Origin: Marinoscillum furvescens DSM 4134
GTDB taxonomy: Bacteria; Bacteroidota; Bacteroidia; Cytophagales; Cyclobacteriaceae
Reading direction: 5' to 3'
DNA: 40,092 nt
NCBI RefSeq assembly: GCF_003386095.1
Contig: NZ_QREG01000034.1
Location: 1 to 40,092, forward strand
The notes under the pieces were generated by a model. That model had not been told where the DNA came from, ran no database searches, and worked only from the letters and a program-made list of their open reading frames with translations. This document shows positions 1-7,698 of this stretch, piece after piece (the stretch's first letter is position 1; each line of letters starts with the position of its first letter). The position numbers were made by a program, and so were the translations under genes.

Positions 1-502
1 TATTCACAAATTATGAGTCTCCCCCTAGAACCCCCTCATGTGGATAATAGTAGTAGTCTTAGAATATCAATAGATTGTAAACCTAAAGGCCGGCATAGGC
101 AGGTCTGAGCACTTACTCAACGTCAAAATCTTTTCGTAAACGTAAATGCGAGTTTATTTATTTGCTGATTTTCATTTGGAAAAGCGTTAAGAAATGGACT
201 CAGCCCTTGATTTTTGCTGCCGGGGCGCGTAGCCTTTTTATCGCCTGGCCGGCCGCAAGAAAAAGTAGAGAGATAAATACTAAAGCACGATCTGTTTGAA
301 AGCCGTTCGCAACCCGTCAAACAGCAAACCCTTTCAGCTAAAGCAGGAATTGAACTTTCTTAAGTAAGCCCACACAAATATTGCTTGATCTGGTATGATC
401 CTGCCCGGATTCAGAGGTTTCCGCAGCAGACATCCATAAGCTGCTCAATACCCGTTTTTTCATCTTACAGGCAATTGCCGCTGCTATTGACTTTTCATCC
501 TG

Positions 503-522
503 AGCCCGTCCTCCGGGCTTTT
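503..522 (+). terminator. possible intrinsic terminator hairpin
   Basis: The arms AGCCCG (503-508) and CGGGCT (514-519) pair perfectly around a 5-base loop and are followed by a short T run (TTTT, 519-522). This fits a small Rho-independent terminator reading left to right, probably for something ending before or within the first 500 bases, and it would insulate ietA. The T tract is short, so function is uncertain. Confidence 0.35.
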
Positions 523-620
523 GAATAGCCTATACCTCCTGATGTGGTAGGATTACATATTGCATTAAATGGTTGGGTGGTGCTTTAAAATTTCGTAGTT
601 TAGTTGGTATAAGACGGATG

Positions 621-638
621 TAGTGCATAAGTGCACTA
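621..638. promoter_or_regulatory. inverted repeat upstream of ietA
   Basis: The arms TAGTGCA (621-627) and TGCACTA (632-638) are perfect reverse complements separated by four bases, TAAG. The element lies 76 bases before the ietA start codon and is the only clear dyad in that promoter region. It could be an operator for autoregulation of the ATPase/protease pair, or simply a hairpin in the leader RNA. It contains one GCATAA word, the same word that is enriched downstream of ietS. Confidence 0.35.
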
Positions 639-714
639 TATCAAAGATGTTGAGTTTCATTTCACTAACGGATAAATAATAGAATTTCAATAAATGCTTT
701 AGTAAATTCGCAGA

Positions 715-1692
715 ATGGCAGCAGCGGAGCAAATAAAGAGTTTAATAAAATCATTTGGTGATGGAGACGAATCTCGATTCTTTGCTACTGCTATGCAAAT
801 TGCAGCTTCCGAAGCAAGAAAAGGACATACCACATTTGCACAGGAACTTAAGAGCCTAATTGAAAAAGCCAAAAAGGGTCGATCTGAAACGATTGTCGAC
901 CGAGGTAAAACCATTTCCATATCAGGGCCAAAAAGAGAATTAAATGATCTCATTGAAGTTTTTCACCCAAAGATTAAACTCAATGATATGGTTTTAGATG
1001 AGCATGTTAAAATGTCTCTAACTAGAGTTGTTCAAGAGCAAAGAAAAATTGAACTCCTTAGAAAACATAATCTAACACCAAGACGAAAATTACTTCTAAC
1101 TGGATTACCAGGGTGCGGAAAAACCATGACAGCACAAGCTCTTGCTGGTGAATTGGGACTTGCAGTATTTATCATTCGCTTAGATGGATTGATTTCAAAA
1201 TTCATGGGAGAGTCTATTGCTAAATTGAGGATGATATTTGATTCAATGGAAGATCATCGCGGGGTTTATTTGTTCGATGAATTTGACTCAATAGGTACCC
1301 ATCGAGATCAAGGTCAGGATGTAGGAGAAATAAAGAGAGTATTAAACAGCTTTCTGATTAATATTGAAAAAGACCAGTCCAATAGTATTGTAATTTCAGC
1401 TACTAATCTTCCAGAATCGTTAGATAAAGCATTGTTTAGAAGATTTGATGATATAATTCGATATCCATTACCTGATGTTGGAGAGATCAAAAAAGTTTTG
1501 AAAAAAAACCTATCTGGTTTTTCATTATCGACATCAACTTCTGTTGATAAAATTGCTAAAGAAGCAGTAGGATTAAGCTACTCAGATATTGTTAGAGCTT
1601 GCGAAGAAGCTATAAAGGAGATGATAATCATGGGTAAAAGTAAAATACCAGTATCGGCTCTGCTTACTTCTATAGAAAAGCGAAAACAATAA
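715..1692 (+). CDS. ietA: AAA+ ATPase, IetA-like (defence or toxin-antitoxin pair)
   Basis: This 325-aa AAA+ ATPase is probably cytoplasmic, as no signal peptide or membrane segment is visible. Seen directly: Walker A GLPGCGKT at residues 130-137, Walker B VYLFDEFD at 184-191, a sensor-1-like ISATN at 227-231, and FRRFD at 241-245 with two candidate arginine-finger residues. The first 95 or so residues form a charged, mostly helical N-terminal region without a recognised motif, and a small helical lid follows the ATPase core. The start is the first ATG of the frame; no good Shine-Dalgarno is present, which is usual in Bacteroidota. The protease gene begins six bases after the stop, so the two are co-transcribed. 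The pair matches the IetA/IetS arrangement known from an Agrobacterium plasmid and later reported as anti-phage. The ATPase assignment is firm; the IetA name rests on context. Confidence 0.85.
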   Translation: MAAAEQIKSLIKSFGDGDESRFFATAMQIAASEARKGHTTFAQELKSLIEKAKKGRSETIVDRGKTISISGPKRELNDLIEVFHPKIKLNDMVLDEHVKMSLTRVVQEQRKIELLRKHNLTPRRKLLLTGLPGCGKTMTAQALAGELGLAVFIIRLDGLISKFMGESIAKLRMIFDSMEDHRGVYLFDEFDSIGTHRDQGQDVGEIKRVLNSFLINIEKDQSNSIVISATNLPESLDKALFRRFDDIIRYPLPDVGEIKKVLKKNLSGFSLSTSTSVDKIAKEAVGLSYSDIVRACEEAIKEMIIMGKSKIPVSALLTSIEKRKQ

Positions 1693-1698
1693 TCATTA

Positions 1699-4209
1699 AT
1701 GGCAGACCAAGACCAATTTCGACATATTAAAATTGAAGGCTACACCCAAAGAGACAAATATGTAAGCCCGAAACGTGGTAATTCCCCACCTATCAAACTT
1801 CAAGACAGAAGAGTTCATGGCAGTAAAATTCGTGAACATATAAACCGAATAAAAGAGCAGTTTGACGCTTTAAAAGATGTCGATCTTCCTGATGGTATAG
1901 TTCGTGATGACGCAATTTATGTGGAGTTTATTTCTGACTATAATTTTGAACCCGCATTCGACAGTCTTAATAGTGATGCTGCAGAACCAAAGTTTCAACT
2001 TCTTAACATTAAGAGAGAATTCACAGGAGAAGATTTTAGATACCGAGTAAATGTAATGTTAACCGAAGGTGGTATAAGTCATTTTCTAGCCAAAGTGAAT
2101 GAGTACATTTCAGAAAACACTCGATATAAAGGTGAGGAAACTCAAACGCCAAAAAACAACAAACTAATTAGTAATATTGAATCTATTCAGCTCGCAACTT
2201 TGGAAGCATTTTGGACTGAGCCTAATGAAAACCCATTTCCTGAAGAAGATGAAGTAGTTTGGTGGGAGGCATGGTTTCGAAAGAAAAATGGAATTGAACC
2301 AGCATCAGAATATGATAAAATATCATCCCAACTGGCGTTAGTTAATGCTCAAATATCCGATCAAGAATTAATATTTCCTGAGCATTATGTTAAATTGGTA
2401 AGGGCATCTCCCCGTCAACTTTCTGAATCACTTTTCTTACTGGACAACCTAGCAGAATTAAGAAAGCCTAAAGAAACAGCAGATTTCTTTACGAATCTTA
2501 ACATAGCTGAAGCAGAAGATGCTATTAATGAGCTTGAAACCAGAATTGAGAATAATACAGACGAGAATAGTATTGCTATTTGTATATTGGATTCAGGTGT
2601 GCAAAACCAACATCCTCTCTTATCCGATTTCATTCCTGACAATAATTTATTCAGTTACAAACCAGAAGATTGGGGTACACACGATGGATGGCCCAGAGGA
2701 GGACATGGAACTGGTATGGCTGGTCTGTCCTTATTTGGTGATCTTACGCATGCCATGTCTGCAACTAGTAATATTCAAATTTTCCATCGATTAGAATCTG
2801 TAAAGCTGATTAATAATCGTGATCCTCATGATCCTGAATTGTATGGCGCTGTAACTTTGGAAGCAGTGAATGCACCTATAGTTTCTGCCCCTTTTCGACC
2901 AAGGATATATTGTATGGCTGTTACGGATAAAGATCAAGCATATTATGGTCGCCCTTCATCTTGGTCCGCTTCTTTAGACAAAATCACCTTTGGTATTGTA
3001 GATGAAAATTTAGAGAAACAATTATTTTTTGTTTCTGGAGGAAATGTTTTCATTGAAACTCCGGATGAGTTTCCAGATAAAAATATTGATGAGTCAGTTC
3101 ATGACCCAGCCCAAGCATTTAATGCAATTACAGTAGGAGCATATACTGAAATGGATTTCGTTGATTGCGAAGAATTTCCTGATTCGGAATTGCTATCAGA
3201 GCGAGGGGGGATGTCGCCAGCAAATTCCACATCAATAATCTGGGAAAATGATTGGGCTGTGAAACCAGATTTGGTAATGGAAGGAGGAAACTTAGCTAAT
3301 CAAAGAGGTGATATAGTTAAACCTGATTCACTACAGCTTTTAACGACTCATAAAAATTACAGATTTACACCTCTTCAAACATTTGGAGATACAAGTGCCG
3401 CAACGGCTCTAGCGTCCCATTTTGCTGTTCAGCTAAAAAACGAGTATCCTGATTTATGGCCTGAGACGATTCGAGGACTAATGATCCATTCTTCAGAATG
3501 GACACCAACTATGTTAGGCGGCAGGAATATTCAGGATGTTGAATCGTTCAGTGCAGAAGAAAAAAGAAACTTATTGCGTTCTTATGGTTATGGTGTTCCT
3601 AGTTTAAAAAAGGCGTTATATAGTGCAAAAAACACATTAACATTAATTGCAGAAAAAGAAATAACTCCATTTAGGAAGGATGGAAGTATCAAATTTAATG
3701 ACATCCACTATTTTGAACTTCCATGGCCTATTGAAGTCCTTCAAGGAGTTCTTAGTGAAACGGATGTGAAGTTGAATATTACTCTATCTTATTTTATAGA
3801 GCCTAATCCCGGAAGCCGAAAATATAGCAATAAATTTAGCTATATATCTCATGGTTTGCGCTTCAATGTGATAAAGCCTTATGAAGATGCTGAGACATTT
3901 CACAAGAGAATTAACAAAAACACAAGGGAAGAAGGTGAAAGTGGATTTTATGGAGAAAGTTGGATAATTGGATCAAGGCATAGAGACAAAGGTTCGATCC
4001 ACCGTGATTTTTGGATTGGATCAGGAGCAGATTTAGCTACAAGAAATCAGATAGCTGTATATCCAGTTTCAGGTTGGTATCGCATGAGGAAAAAACTCGA
4101 AATGTATGATTCCACAGTTAGGTACAGTTTAGTTGTGACTATAGAAGCGCCAGAAATTGATGTGGATATTTACACTCCTGTAAGGACATTAATACCAATA
4201 GAACTGTAA
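1699..4209 (+). CDS. ietS: subtilisin-like (S8) serine protease, IetS-like
   Basis: This 836-aa protein carries a subtilase domain at roughly residues 288-620. The catalytic triad is intact: Asp298 in ILDSG, His336 in GGHGTGM and Ser566 in GDTSAA, with Asn449 in SGGN as the likely oxyanion residue. There is no signal peptide, so it is probably an intracellular protease rather than a secreted one. The N-terminal 280 residues and the C-terminal 220 residues are not recognisable, but a long N-terminal extension of this kind is typical of the protease partner of AAA+ ATPases in IetAS-type pairs. The gene follows the ATPase by six bases and both share an AT-rich composition unlike the PUL genes downstream (for example 19 G+C in the 60 bases 2521-2580). 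Role by analogy: effector protease held in check or triggered by the ATPase during phage infection. The trigger and the targets cannot be read from sequence. Confidence 0.85.
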   Translation: MADQDQFRHIKIEGYTQRDKYVSPKRGNSPPIKLQDRRVHGSKIREHINRIKEQFDALKDVDLPDGIVRDDAIYVEFISDYNFEPAFDSLNSDAAEPKFQLLNIKREFTGEDFRYRVNVMLTEGGISHFLAKVNEYISENTRYKGEETQTPKNNKLISNIESIQLATLEAFWTEPNENPFPEEDEVVWWEAWFRKKNGIEPASEYDKISSQLALVNAQISDQELIFPEHYVKLVRASPRQLSESLFLLDNLAELRKPKETADFFTNLNIAEAEDAINELETRIENNTDENSIAICILDSGVQNQHPLLSDFIPDNNLFSYKPEDWGTHDGWPRGGHGTGMAGLSLFGDLTHAMSATSNIQIFHRLESVKLINNRDPHDPELYGAVTLEAVNAPIVSAPFRPRIYCMAVTDKDQAYYGRPSSWSASLDKITFGIVDENLEKQLFFVSGGNVFIETPDEFPDKNIDESVHDPAQAFNAITVGAYTEMDFVDCEEFPDSELLSERGGMSPANSTSIIWENDWAVKPDLVMEGGNLANQRGDIVKPDSLQLLTTHKNYRFTPLQTFGDTSAATALASHFAVQLKNEYPDLWPETIRGLMIHSSEWTPTMLGGRNIQDVESFSAEEKRNLLRSYGYGVPSLKKALYSAKNTLTLIAEKEITPFRKDGSIKFNDIHYFELPWPIEVLQGVLSETDVKLNITLSYFIEPNPGSRKYSNKFSYISHGLRFNVIKPYEDAETFHKRINKNTREEGESGFYGESWIIGSRHRDKGSIHRDFWIGSGADLATRNQIAVYPVSGWYRMRKKLEMYDSTVRYSLVVTIEAPEIDVDIYTPVRTLIPIEL

Positions 4210-4254
4210 GATTATCTAACTCATGGATTTAAAAACGAAAACACAACAAACACA

Positions 4255-4338
4255 AAAATGATTATGCGAACTAAGCCTGACAGGACATTCAGATCAGGAA
4301 ATTTCTACCATCCTAGTAACTGGGCGCATAATCATTTT
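4255..4338. repeat. 84-bp element bounded by perfect 14-bp inverted repeats
   Basis: The arms AAAATGATTATGCG (4255-4268) and CGCATAATCATTTT (4325-4338) are exact reverse complements separated by 56 bases. A smaller possible dyad (CCTGA...TCAGG) lies inside. The element starts 45 bases after the ietS stop. It may act as a transcript-end structure for ietAS, or be a small mobile or recombination-associated palindrome. No T run follows, so a classic intrinsic terminator is unlikely. Confidence 0.6.
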
Positions 4339-4415
4339 GGTTAATCGCTATACCCCCCACCACCTAAATAACCCACACTTCTCGCCATCCTGACAATTCT
4401 TACTAATTAATTACT

Positions 4416-4565
4416 TCATAGGCCAACAATACCCTCCCCAGCTCTTCCTAAATATTGCGCCGGTTTGTGCAGCTCTTCTTTTGTGTAAACATGCATAAAA
4501 CGGCAAATCTCCCATAATGCTTTCTTAATATCCCTAAATCGCTGCTTTTCATCTGAATACCGCAT
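4416..4565 (-). CDS. possible small hypothetical protein, 49 aa
   Basis: This is a minus-strand frame of 49 codons starting at ATG 4565, with an in-frame TAA a few codons upstream and a TGA at 4416-4418. The product has a balanced charged composition (RYSDEKQRFRDIKKALWE near the start, then YTKEELHKPAQYLGRAGEG) that looks more like a folded small protein than random translation. I do not recognise the family. It lies alone in the spacer between the protease and the T9SS surface protein, with no evident ribosome binding site. A competing overlapping frame of similar length exists on the same strand. It could be a genuine small gene, a remnant of a larger one, or chance. Confidence 0.3.
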   Translation of the reverse strand: MRYSDEKQRFRDIKKALWEICRFMHVYTKEELHKPAQYLGRAGEGIVGL

Positions 4566-4587
4566 GAGCGAGTAATTAATTTGTGCT

Positions 4588-4643
4588 GCTTATTTAGGAA
4601 AAACTGCATAATTATGCTTATTTTAGGAAGATGAACGGCATAA
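4588..4643. repeat. imperfect 28-bp tandem repeat with GCATAATTATGC palindrome
   Basis: Two imperfect copies, starting at 4588 and 4616, share GCTTATTT(T)AGGAA followed by an A-rich spacer and GCATAA. Between them sits the perfect 12-bp palindrome GCATAATTATGC at 4606-4617. Further GCATAA or TTATGC words occur at 4262, 4326, 4493, 4638 and 4704. The cluster lies upstream of the T9SS gene at 4761 on one strand and of the small minus-strand frame on the other, so it could be a divergent control region. No factor can be named. Confidence 0.4.
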
Positions 4644-4760
4644 AAGCGCAGTTAACATCATTTTTTGCTCCGATAATTTTCGGATTAAAGCATTTTTTTG
4701 CGCTTATGCGGTTTGTGTGAAGCATTCAAAACCTTAATTTTTTACTTAACCTAACTATTT

Positions 4761-7157
4761 ATGAAGAAGGTAATTTTACTCTCATTTATGACACTGTTGC
4801 TCTCCGGTGTGTGCCTGGCTCAGGACTGGGTGGTATACAGCGAAACCTTTGAAGATGCCACAGACGTCTCCGAGTGGGATGAGCATGGCGGGGCAACTGG
4901 CTTTACTACGGTAAGTCAAAACGCCACAGATGGTGTAGCGGGGACCGGGGCTTTAGAATTTTCAGATGCAGGATTCAGTTTTTTCATTCGTCGCCCCGTT
5001 TCAGCTACAATTGGACAGGAATACCAACTGAAGTTTGATATCAAAACTACTGGCTGGGCAGATGAAACAAAGCCACTTGAAATTACTTTGTTTGGATTAG
5101 ATACTTTGATGGAGTCGATTACTATCAATGATTCGTCAGAGTTTGTAACTATTACCATTGCTGGTATTGCGAAAGAATCAACGGGATATATACAGTTTTC
5201 TGGAGATAGTGGAGCTGGGGATGTGTCGGTATTAATTGATAATATTTCATTCATTTCTAATCTGGCCTTCCATTTAGAGGCAGCTTTTGAAGATTCATAT
5301 GAAACTAGTTCGGATGTATCCAATTGGGGTAATTCCTCTGGATTTACGACTCCCAGTCATAATACAACAGGGGGCGTTAATGGATCTGGCGCTTTAGAGC
5401 TTAAAGATGGTGGATTTGGCATGTCGATTGAACGTGCAATTACAGTTGAGATGGATAAAGATTATTTAATGACTATGGATGTGAAAACATCAGGTTGGGA
5501 TAATCAGGCTACTTATCCGATTACGCTTACAATCACTGGAATAGACGACTTTCCCAAAACAGTTTATTTAAACAGTCTTACAGATTTCACTACTATTTCT
5601 ATTGGAGGACGGACAACGAACTCTACAGGCTTAATTTATATCGAGGGAAGTAACACTAGCGGAGAAAACTACGTCTGGATCGACAACATCTCGCTGACCT
5701 ACATAGACATGGAGACAGTGATCTGGGATGGTGCCAACTGGAACAATACTTCTGGCCCCACAGCTTCGGACAATGTGATGATAGACGGTGCACTCACTGT
5801 CAATGATGATATGGCGGTAAATCACCTGGAAGTTACTGGCAATGGTAGCCTGAGCGTAGCTTCGGGAGCATCGCTAGCCATCATGGGTACCGCCAGCGGT
5901 ACGGCTACTATTCATAGAAATACGACAGGGTCTGGAGGCTACAGCATTGTAGGAGCTCCAGTAGTAGGGGCCATGCTCGATGATATGTTTGCAGACTATC
6001 TCTATACCTGGGATGGTGCTGCCTGGTCTATGCCAGCTGGTGATATGGTACCCGGTACTGGGTATTTTGTAGGCTATGATGCGGCGGCACCCACCATCTC
6101 CCTGACTGGAGAGCTGGTGTCTGGAGACCAGACATTAGGGGTTTCTACAGCAGGTGATGGGTTCAATGTAGTGGCCAATCCCTATATGGCTTCCATCTCT
6201 ATTGCGGACTTTTTGGCGGCCAATAGCAGCATCACTTCATCGGTATACCTATGGAATGACGGAGGTCAAAATGCAAACGCTACCGATCGCGGCGGTGATT
6301 ATGTGACTGTCAATGAGATCGGTACAGTAGGTACAGTAGATCTCGGAGACGGAGTGAGTGGCTCCAATAGCACAGCCGCCAATACGGATATCGGTTCTAT
6401 GCAGGGATTCCTGGTAGAGGCTACCTCAGACGCTTCAGTTACTTTTAGCCCTACCATGCAAACTACCACCGCCGGAGCCAATGCAGACGGCAACTACTAC
6501 CGTACCGCCGAGCAACCCAAACTCAAGCTGGCCCTGGCCGGAGCCCATTACAACGAAGTGCTTTTTGGCTTTAGATCCGACGCCACCTATGGCGTAGATC
6601 ATCGCTACGACGCTACCAAGAAAATAGGCAATGACGCCTTTGCATTCTACTCCCTCATCGGCAAGGAGAAGTTTGCCATACAAGGACTCCCACTACTCAG
6701 CGGAGAGACTACCCTCAGCCTGGGATACGAAGTGGAAGAGGCAGGTACCTACCACCTCTCCATCAAAGAGCTGGTAGGCATACCGGCAGAATATCAGGTC
6801 TATGCAAATTATAAAGGGGTGACTCACAACCTGTCCGGTGGAGCTGTTTCGCTCAATCTGGACGCTGGAATTGGTACAATAGAGCTTACGCTATCTTCTG
6901 CTATACTAGCCAGCCGCCAGCAGGCTGCATTTAAAGTATTTACCAATCAAGGCATGCTCAACATCCACACCAGGAGCAAATTGGATCAGGCCGATATTTC
7001 CATTTTGGATATGGCTGGCAGAGCCATCACTACACTTCAGGACGAACAATTATCTCATGGAAAATGGTCGAAGCGTGTGCGTTTGAATCCGGGAGAAATC
7101 TATATCCTGAGGCTCCACACACGTGAAGGAATACTCACTCAGAAATTCATTTATTAA
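4761..7157 (+). CDS. T9SS-sorted surface protein with tandem carbohydrate-binding-like repeats
   Basis: This 798-aa protein is secreted. It has a clear signal peptide (MKKVILLS..., cleavage near residue 20 after CLA). Residues about 27-167 and 172-312 are two related beta-sandwich-like repeats, each beginning with an EDA/EDS...DVS.W segment and GFTT and ending with WIDNISL or LIDNISF, as in carbohydrate-binding modules. Next comes a glycine/serine-rich beta-solenoid-like part with IVGAPV and FNVVANPY stretches common in Bacteroidota surface proteins. The last 75 residues form a T9SS sorting tail with LDMAGR and a terminal basic, hydrophobic strand ending KFIY. No catalytic domain is evident, so glycan binding or adhesion is the likely role. 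The middle of the repeat region (about 5000-5650) is much AT-richer than the rest of the gene. A PID-CTERM gene follows after 22 bases. Confidence 0.8.
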   Translation: MKKVILLSFMTLLLSGVCLAQDWVVYSETFEDATDVSEWDEHGGATGFTTVSQNATDGVAGTGALEFSDAGFSFFIRRPVSATIGQEYQLKFDIKTTGWADETKPLEITLFGLDTLMESITINDSSEFVTITIAGIAKESTGYIQFSGDSGAGDVSVLIDNISFISNLAFHLEAAFEDSYETSSDVSNWGNSSGFTTPSHNTTGGVNGSGALELKDGGFGMSIERAITVEMDKDYLMTMDVKTSGWDNQATYPITLTITGIDDFPKTVYLNSLTDFTTISIGGRTTNSTGLIYIEGSNTSGENYVWIDNISLTYIDMETVIWDGANWNNTSGPTASDNVMIDGALTVNDDMAVNHLEVTGNGSLSVASGASLAIMGTASGTATIHRNTTGSGGYSIVGAPVVGAMLDDMFADYLYTWDGAAWSMPAGDMVPGTGYFVGYDAAAPTISLTGELVSGDQTLGVSTAGDGFNVVANPYMASISIADFLAANSSITSSVYLWNDGGQNANATDRGGDYVTVNEIGTVGTVDLGDGVSGSNSTAANTDIGSMQGFLVEATSDASVTFSPTMQTTTAGANADGNYYRTAEQPKLKLALAGAHYNEVLFGFRSDATYGVDHRYDATKKIGNDAFAFYSLIGKEKFAIQGLPLLSGETTLSLGYEVEEAGTYHLSIKELVGIPAEYQVYANYKGVTHNLSGGAVSLNLDAGIGTIELTLSSAILASRQQAAFKVFTNQGMLNIHTRSKLDQADISILDMAGRAITTLQDEQLSHGKWSKRVRLNPGEIYILRLHTREGILTQKFIY

Positions 7158-7179
7158 CTAACCGCAAAGACCTAACATC

Positions 7180-7353
7180 ATGAACAAGTATCTATTTAAA
7201 ATCGCATTATTTATTCCCGTATTGATCTGTATGGTGACCCCTGCATTTGCACAGTCAGCTCCTCCAGCCACGCCGATAGACGGTGGGCTCAGTGTGCTGC
7301 TTGCCGCTGGTGGGCTCTATGGTTTGAAAAAACTCCGAGATCATAGGAAGTAG
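7180..7353 (+). CDS. PID-CTERM small secreted/membrane protein
   Basis: This 57-aa product starts with a signal peptide (MNKYLFKIALFIPVL..., cleavage near AFA-QS at 24/25). A short proline-rich linker and the signature TPIDGGLSVLLAAGGLYGLK follow, ending in a basic tail (KKLRDHRK). The PIDGG...LLAAG...YG.KK pattern is that of the PID-CTERM domain of Bacteroidota, a putative sorting or anchoring motif with one hydrophobic helix. Almost nothing but signal peptide and motif is present, so the mature protein would be about 33 residues. It lies 22 bases after the T9SS surface protein and just before a strong terminator, so the two form an operon. Its function is unknown; it may help anchor or process the partner protein. 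Confidence 0.85.
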   Translation: MNKYLFKIALFIPVLICMVTPAFAQSAPPATPIDGGLSVLLAAGGLYGLKKLRDHRK

Positions 7354-7382
7354 CCATTAAACACGTGGTTAGTTAAAGTTTG

Positions 7383-7423
7383 GGCTGGCTTAGAAGTATT
7401 CACTTTTAGGCCAGCCTTTTTTT
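7383..7423 (+). terminator. intrinsic terminator after the PID-CTERM gene
   Basis: The arms GGCTGGC (7383-7389) and GCCAGCC (7410-7416) pair perfectly around a 20-base loop, followed directly by seven T residues (7417-7423). This ends the two-gene unit starting at 4761. Confidence 0.75.
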
Positions 7424-7465
7424 GTGGTTTGCACTGAACTTCCTCTCCCCACCTTCAAAACCCCC

Positions 7466-7650
7466 AAAAACGTATTTTCCTACCTTCCGCAAAGCTGCGG
7501 AATGGTGAAAAACGCATTTTTCATGCTTCTGCAAGTTCGCGGAAGGTCCAAAAACGCATTTTTCATGCTTTTGCAAAGCTGCGGAAGGCACAAAAACGTA
7601 TTTTTCATGCTTCTGCACGTCTACGGGAAGCCAAAAACGTATTTTTCTGC
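7466..7650. repeat. five-copy 42-bp intergenic tandem repeat
   Basis: The word AAAAACGyATTTT recurs at 7466, 7508, 7550, 7592 and 7633, giving periods of 42, 42, 42 and 41. Each unit continues TTCATGCTTyTGCA and then a short dyad of the form TTCyGCA...yGCGGAA; in the first copy the dyad is perfect (TTCCGCA 7485-7491, TGCGGAA 7496-7502, loop AAGC). Copies 2 to 4 are the closest to each other. Because 42 is divisible by three, the minus strand stays open across copies 1 to 4 with a 14-residue period (QKHEKxVF...SA.L); the 41-base last step breaks that frame. The array fills the space between the terminator and the glycosylase gene and matches no element I know. Confidence 0.85.
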
Positions 7651-7698
7651 GTTTAGCACATAGTTTCTACCTTTAGTCAGGTATTTTGGCCTCTTAAT

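Larger units (their letters stand above)
1..714. other. leading region without a confident gene
   Basis: I see no convincing gene here. Two short minus-strand frames lie head to tail (about 123-320, 65 codons; about 338-463, 41 codons, open further upstream to about 535 but without a start codon), and 123-320 is also largely open on the + strand. The peptides match no family I recognise, and frames of this size occur by chance. The stretch could be a degenerate gene or a repeated intergenic element. It also holds a terminator-like hairpin and a small inverted repeat, listed separately. Base composition becomes AT-rich towards the ietA start. Confidence 0.5.

Noticed and set aside
4255-4338. 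Integron attC site
   Set aside because: It has an 84-bp size and inverted ends, but no R-box core GTTRRRY or matching complement, and no integrase nearby.
7466-7650. CRISPR array
   Set aside because: The units are contiguous 42-bp repeats without unique spacers, and no cas genes are present.
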